Assembly: GCA_029747585.1 (NCBI GenBank)
Contig: JAPEVF010000134.1
Location: 31,375 to 95,374, forward strand
DNA length: 64,000 bases
Source of the DNA: Pleurotus djamor
Taxonomy: Eukaryota > Basidiomycota > Agaricomycetes > Agaricales > Pleurotaceae
Reading direction: 5' to 3'
The notes under the pieces were generated by a model that worked only from the letters and a program-made list of their open reading frames with translations, had not been told where the DNA came from and made no database searches. Positions within the stretch are counted from its first letter, which is position 1; each line of letters starts with the position of its first letter. The position numbers were made by a program, and so were the translations under genes. Below are positions 58,588 to 64,000 of this stretch, one piece after another.

Positions 58588-60370
58588 TCATAGCAAGATA
58601 GCGAGAGGAAGAAGAGAAACGAAATATGTCCACGCAAGCAAAGAATTACACATGTCAAACCTCGAGAGAGCGTGGTTTCCAGGACCTGTATTCATTTGTT
58701 CAGACTGTGGGACGACGGCTCTGATGACGTGAGTAAACTTTAGCGTTACTATCTCAGGCAGAGATAATGGAAGAGCAGAAACTCACATCAAGCTGACGAG
58801 CTCAAAGGTCCCCGAACTCCCGGCGGCAGCCTGTGACGACGCACCCAGCAGGTCCACGACAAGCGTGTACTGCCCGAGGGACATCCCGACCTTCGAATAG
58901 CCGATACCACAACTGGAGTTCCCAGACGAGAAAGCATCAACTTGAAGTGTAGCTTCGACACTCGAATTGCGGTCGTCAAGAATGGTCACGCCGTAAAGAC
59001 CGGAGGTGGAGCCTTTCGCGACGTTGACAAAAACACCCGTCCCTAATTCAAGCCAAAATGGACAGGTCAGAAAAGAACGGATCAAAAAATGTTTAAGCAC
59101 TCGCCTAGGAATGCGAAGCGAATGGAATGCGCGCCGCCGGCAGCTTTCTTGGAAGAAACACCAGAAAAGCAGCTCGAAGAGGACTCGGACCAAGAGGAAC
59201 CAAAGTATGTCAGCCTAGGGTCGTTCAAGCTCACGACCTGGTTGATGAACCCAGACGAAGGAGCTACTGTCGACGTGGGGAAATTTAGCGATGTCGTAGA
59301 GCTCGGGATGAACGTTGTGGTTGGGGCTGCAGTTGTCCTGGCTACTCGAGTTGTGGTGGTTGTGGTGGTTGGCGTAGGATCTTGTCTTGGAGGGTCCACC
59401 TTTGGAGGATCTTCCTGCTTGGGTGGTGGTGGTGGTGGCGGCGGCGGTGGATCCTCTTTCTTGGGAGGGGGAGGGTCTTCCTGCTTTGGCGGAGGAGGGT
59501 CTTCTTGCTTGGGTGGAGGTGGTGGGGGTGGAGGCGGCGGTGGCGGCGGTGTTCTGCAACGAACACCTGAACCACTGTTATAGCACTCCTGACCTCGAGC
59601 TACGAGTTGGAGCACAAAACTTGAGTGATCCCAGCTCCATCATTGAAAGAAGGACAATAACTTACGACAGCAATAATCGCGGAAATTGGAACACTTCGGG
59701 TACCCCTTCTCGGTACACGCATCACACGTCTGACCATTCGGACAACAAGTGATGCGTCCCTCAATGGTCACGCAGCGAGAGCTGCCGTTGATGTTAGCCC
59801 ATGACATACAGTCCAATGAGATCTGCTCGATCTGCTCACCCTGCAGCGCAGCAACGACCCGAACCTGTGAGGATAGAGTCAGGCCTAAGTATACATGGAC
59901 GGAAGTAGATGGGAAGCACGAACCTCCACAACAGCTAGATCCTGTTGGACAGCAACCACTACCACAACCTGACTCTGAACGCCTACAACACCCGCTAAGA
60001 TAGCAAACCTGTCCAGATGGACAACAATCTAGAAACGATGAGCATCCTCGTGGAGTCAACTTTTGAACTCAAGAACATACGCCCGTTGTTACAGCATTGC
60101 CCACCGATAGGGCAGCAAAGTCCTGGAAGGTTAGGACAGTACCGGTTACCCCCAACCAACGTTGCACGACAATTGTCGAGAGCCAAGCAAGCCGGTTATC
60201 ATGCCTGGCGATTGTCGTTTGCGATTATCGGCAACTAAGGCTTGAAGAGGGTTGGCTGGGACAGGATCGAAATTGGTCGGGGCGGATGCCAAGAGTGCGG
60301 AAAGACCAAGTTCCTGTCCTATGACGACATGAGGCGCAAGAAGTAAAACAGTCGTAGCCGTAGCCCTCAT
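58588..60370 (-). CDS. Cysteine-rich secreted protein with long Pro-rich linker, beta domain and GPI-type tail
   Basis: Starts at ATG 60370 with a signal peptide (TATTVLLLAPHVVIG). Cys-rich segments follow on several exons: RQLSCNVGWGYCPNLPGLCC, GGQCCNNG, DCCPSGQVCYLSGCC, SGCGSGCCPTGSSCCGG, then ISLDCMSWANINGSSRC and RITCCPNGQTCDACTEKGY. A long tract of prolines with KQEDPP repeats comes next, and a Thr-rich stalk. A possible beta domain (LNDPRLTYFGSSW, GVFVNVAKGSTSGLYGVTIL) leads to FELVSLI. Splicing the intron at about 58711-58785 gives a last exon ending LLAWTYFVSLLLPLAILL, a GPI-type hydrophobic tail; without it the protein stops after LM. TATA at 60468-60463. Paralogue of the 53030-54010 gene. 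Confidence 0.78.
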
Positions 60371-60895
60371 GGTGCGAGTTGGAGTCGACGCGACGTCGAT
60401 ATTGACGGCGAAGCAGCAGAGGAGGAATGTGTGACGGACTCGAGCTCCATCGTCCGGAGAGCCTTTATAATCTGCGTTTTTGGGAAAAATTAAAGTTGGG
60501 ACCTATAAGGGACGCAGGAACTCCTGCACAAATGGCGGTGCAAGAAGGGGAAGGAAGCATAATGCTCAGGGCCCCTTGTCAATAAAGACGCCAGTATGGT
60601 CTGCGGTATATAGGCCACATTGAATCCGCACAGGAACATGCAGCGGGGGCGATCTAGAGCGTGGATGTGCACGAAGACATTGCCCCTTGGCTGGATGGCA
60701 GACTGACATGTATTAGTGGATTTCTAAAAAGCCATGGGTGCTTCGAGTCTAGCACATAGGCCGTTGGCTGTGCCAGCTTCTAACCAATTTGTGCAGCCAT
60801 GTACACTTGTTACTTGTAATCGCCGTTCGAGAGCCGGGAATCACATTGAAGGAAGAGACTACACAGAGAAAATATCCTCTTATTCGTACCCTCTC
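60371..60895. other. Intergenic, no gene seen
   Basis: Contains the TATA box (60468-60463) of the Cys-rich gene and the 3' flank of the mannosidase; nothing else supported. Confidence 0.45.
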
Positions 60896-63800
60896 TCACA
60901 GTTCGTTGTGTTCATTGAAGATAGGCGAGTTGGAGGGTGAGTCGTACTGACAATCAAAAATGAACGCCGTCGGATAGCAAGGCACAAAAGGACGATGACT
61001 CACAAATCTAGAGAACCCGGCAGGTTGGATCTTATCACTCATCTCGAAAACGACATGTCCACCTGAGGCGAACGAAGCATGTTCGAGCATTGGTCTCTCA
61101 ACGCGTTCACCGTTAACCGAAAGGGCCTGAACATAGATGTTTGAAGGCGCGCCAGTGGATGTGATGACAAGAGGCTTGTCTACGCCGGGGAGGTCGATTG
61201 TGACCTCGTCGAAAAAAGGCCTAAATTTCGTTCAAATATGGAACCAAACGAACCAGAGAAAAGGCTTACGAGCCAACGATGTACTTCCCCGACACAGGAT
61301 TGACAGGGTAGAAGCCCAGAGAGCTGAAGAGCCACCAAGCACTCATCTGGCCACAATCTTCATTCTAAGCGGGGATCAATACAAATGGTCCGGGTTGAGA
61401 GGGGAAGGAGGAAAACGAACTCCAGCAAGACCAGTCGCGGAAGTTCCATAATCCGATTTAGCGATTGACCTCACGCGCTCTTGGGTTTTGTGAGCGGCGT
61501 CTGCCATTGCATAGAGATACGGGATATGGTGCGAGGGCTGATGGGCGATTATGATCAACAAGATAGAAACGAAGTTGATAAACATTTACCTCATTTGTAT
61601 GATCATTATGGCCTATCCAGATCGTCAGAATGGGCAAAACTAATGTTCGAAGAGCACGCACCTCCATTGAAGTGATCCTCTAACGATTGCACGAAAGCGT
61701 CAGGTCCACCCCTCTTCTCAATCAGGCCAGGAATGTCGTGTACGACGTCAAACGAATATGCCCATTTATCGCCTTCGGTCCATCCAGCATCTTCGCCGGC
61801 CCAAGACCCATCAGCGTTGCGTGCTTCCATAAAACCGGTTCGATTATTAAACAAGGTGAAAGCCGCTTGAAGGCTACGATCCATGAAGAAGGGAGCTTCC
61901 TTTTCCTTGCCGAGGTGTGAAGCGAGTACAGCAACAGCGTAGTCATCATCTAGCGGGGTGAATCAGCATCATGTGCTCAAAAAACGAGATGGCCAGCTTT
62001 ACATGCATAATCTAGAGTGCGAGAGGCGGATTCGGAATGGACATCATCAGCTACCCAGCCTTTAGTGTCGTAGACAGAGGTCAACCCAGCTCGAACTTCA
62101 TAATCGACGTGCTAGTGAAACGATGTTTATATTTGAGGTCACTTGAAGCATTTAGAGGGCTTACCTCCTCGCGATCGAAATATCTGGGCTTGGGGTGAGC
62201 TTGAAACCGAGGTTGGGAGGGGTGAACTTACGAAGTGGTTGTGTCGTTGACTGGGGGCACAGTGGCATCCTTGAGAACAGCTTCCCATGCCAGGTCGAGG
62301 TCGAACCCTTTGACGCCCTTGACTACAGCTTCGGCGATGAGCGAATCGGCGTGAGTTGCGACCTTGTTCGCAGGTCAGAGCCTTGCCACGATGATCCACC
62401 AAAGGACAATTACCATGATGTTCGTCTCTGACGTCGTCGGATGAATAGAAAGAACACCTGATAAGCTAAGACAAGCACTCACCTATGATATTTTTCCACA
62501 TTGGGAGCCATCCGCCCTAACAACCCAATGGTATCACAGATAGGTAGACGAACAGGTGGATCACACCTCTTTATAATCTTGAAGCATACTGGTTATCATA
62601 TCCGGCACCCGTTCCGGAGCAAAAAGGATTAACCAAGCCCATTCTGCACGGAAAGTGTCCTTTAAGAACGATGATCAGCGAAGGCATCAGAGACGTAGGG
62701 AGAGAAAAACATACCCATATTGAATAACCGCTATAAGATACACCCTCATGCACTGAATCGTCATAGCCAGAATAATACTTTCCGTCTTCACTTGTTTCGT
62801 ACGGATATTGCAGGGTGTGGTAAAATCCAGTATAGAAAATCATCTTTTCGTCGTCAGTAGCACCCGCGATTTTGATCCTATTCATCTTCTCGGCCCAGGC
62901 GGCTCTTGTCTTCTGCGCCGTGGACTCCAGAGTGGTACCGTCTGGGATCTCGGTGTCAAGATTCTTTCTTGCTTGGTCGGTAGAAATGAAAGAGACGCCA
63001 ACGCGCACATTAATGACCGTGGTGCTGGGAGCAAACACGGCATAGCCAGAAAGGAGTGTCGACTCGGCAGAGGATATCCCTGGATGCGTGACGTTGTCTT
63101 TGATAACGCCAAAAGATTGGAATGGCACATCGAAGCGAGCACAAAAGTAGCCTCGAAATCCAGAGGCAGGCGTCGAAACGGGATCGATGATAAAGTCTTG
63201 ACGTTCAGCGTTGGAGCCACATATTTCGCGAGATTCTGGATCAATTGAGATGGAGCCAAGGGGAAATGTAACGTTGGAGGTGTCAGCAGAGCCCATGACA
63301 GAGGCTCGGCTGGCTTCTAGTAAGATGTATGGCGTCTCTGTGTCCTGAAAGCTGAACCGCAGGTGTCCGACGCGAGATGCTATCCCAAAATCAAGTCAAA
63401 TGTAGTGCCGGGGCAGAAAATACGCACTTGCGCTTTGTTCCGCGAGGATACTTCCCCCTCCTTTTGCTTCGAGTCGCGCACTGTAGTAGCTGGCGGTGAT
63501 GACTTCCGTTTCCTTGTCAAACGGCATTCCTCTCCCTTCAAACACGGCTGTCACCGTCCCCGCCCCAGGAACCACGACAACCTGTCCACTCTCACCCATC
63601 CAAATTGCGGGCTGATGTGTCCCCTGAAAGCCGTGGATAGACGTATCGGTGTGGTTATAAGGTGTCATCGAAACATAGTTCTGACGCGTCTGTGCGACCC
63701 AGCGCGTCATTGCAAATGGGGGTGCTGTGGAAGGTATCATTCCCCCCGAGCCGTTGGGTGTATCACCTCCATTGCCTATCAAGCTATTCATATCAGGTCA

Positions 63801-63948
63801 CAGACCAGGAAATTAGTAGAAACGGCGCGTACGGATTGATAAAGTCAACCTGCTCGCTCGCCGGTTCGAGAAAGGCAGGCGAAATTTTGCATGCCACAAA
63901 GCCGGAATAAGCACAGAAGCTCAGTAAAGCACCTTTGCTCGCTAGCAT
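60896..63948 (-). CDS. GH92 alpha-1,2-mannosidase, secreted
   Basis: Calcium-dependent exo-alpha-mannosidase that removes mannose from N-glycans or mannans. ATG 63948 opens a signal peptide (LASKGALLSFCAYSGFVAC) and continues EPASEQVDFINP, then by splicing LIGNGGDTPNGSGGMIPS, a family start. GH92 blocks follow: GNTF-like beta domain parts, YTGFYHTLQYPYE, YSGYSIWDTFRAEWAW after an intron, FDLDLAWEAVLKDA, DDYAVAVLASHLGKE, AGWTEGDKWAYSFDVVHD, HNDHTNE and NEDCGQMSAWWLFSSLGFYPVNP. It ends with PGVDKPLVITSTGAPS and IFNEHNEL. Many short introns; length roughly 800 residues. It lies wholly within the window. Confidence 0.9.
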
Positions 63949-64000
63949 ATTGTTCGCTTTCTTGATCCAGTCGGGGACACTTTTTGGCCGCCAAAAGGGA

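Noticed and set aside
59089..59583. A glycine-rich plus-strand frame
   Set aside because: It is the complement of the poly-proline linker of the Cys-rich protein.

Overview
The window is a gene-dense stretch of nuclear DNA from a basidiomycete fungus, most likely an Agaricomycete. The evidence is the intron structure (many introns of about 50-60 bases with GT-AG and occasional GC-AG ends), intron-bearing tRNA-Glu and tRNA-Lys genes, and the gene content: an AA9 copper monooxygenase, a GH92 mannosidase, an ENA-type sodium ATPase, a tyrosine-kinase-like protein kinase with a Cys/His tail, an F-box-like leucine-repeat protein and a fungal multi-TM membrane family. Exon boundaries were read by eye from splice sites and family knowledge. 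Phase was checked exon by exon for the condensin subunit, DHH1, SDHAF2, the CsbD-like protein, the zinc-finger gene, the F-box gene and the 6.2 kb membrane protein.

Layout. 0-6.2 kb is decayed: a direct duplicate of a gene fragment (about 270-480 and 2740-2920) brackets a multi-TM gene, followed by eroded ORFs and one copy of a dispersed small repeat. 6.2-20.4 kb holds a single-pass membrane protein, condensin subunit Ycg1/Cnd3 (minus), a ferric-reductase-like flavocytochrome, an inverted pair of the small repeat, and a RAP1-like telomere protein. 20.4-22.6 kb is empty. 22.6-33 kb holds a cytochrome P450, then a 0.46-kb sequence present at both 25.2 kb and 30.1-30.6 kb in opposite orientation. 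This sequence encloses SDHAF2, DHH1 and a CsbD-like stress protein, and the right copy lies against a sodium ATPase that lacks its N-terminal half.

33-47.6 kb holds AA9, a C2H2/C2HC zinc-finger factor, a TAP-like alpha/beta hydrolase, a tRNA-Val relic beside tRNA-Glu, a kinase, an F-box protein, a foldback element and a P/S/Q-rich protein. 48-64 kb holds an unknown gene with an in-frame TAG, a conserved unknown fungal protein, an ER DnaJ/TPR co-chaperone (DNAJC3-like), tRNA-Lys and tRNA-Glu, two related cysteine-rich proteins with proline linkers and hydrophobic (GPI-type) tails, a three-repeat Myb factor between them, and a GH92 alpha-mannosidase.

Most genes look like independent housekeeping units rather than one pathway. 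Loose themes are chromosome structure (condensin, RAP1), RNA turnover (DHH1), ion and metal handling (ENA ATPase, ferric reductase) and secreted or cell-surface functions (AA9, GH92, two Cys-rich wall proteins, single-TM protein). The best candidates for something undescribed are the dispersed small TATA-plus-intron repeats, two of whose three or more copies form inverted pairs, and the two-gene Cys-rich/proline-rich surface protein family. Ambiguous bases (n) cluster at 17-25.8 kb and 30.83 kb, so rearrangements there could partly be assembly artefacts.
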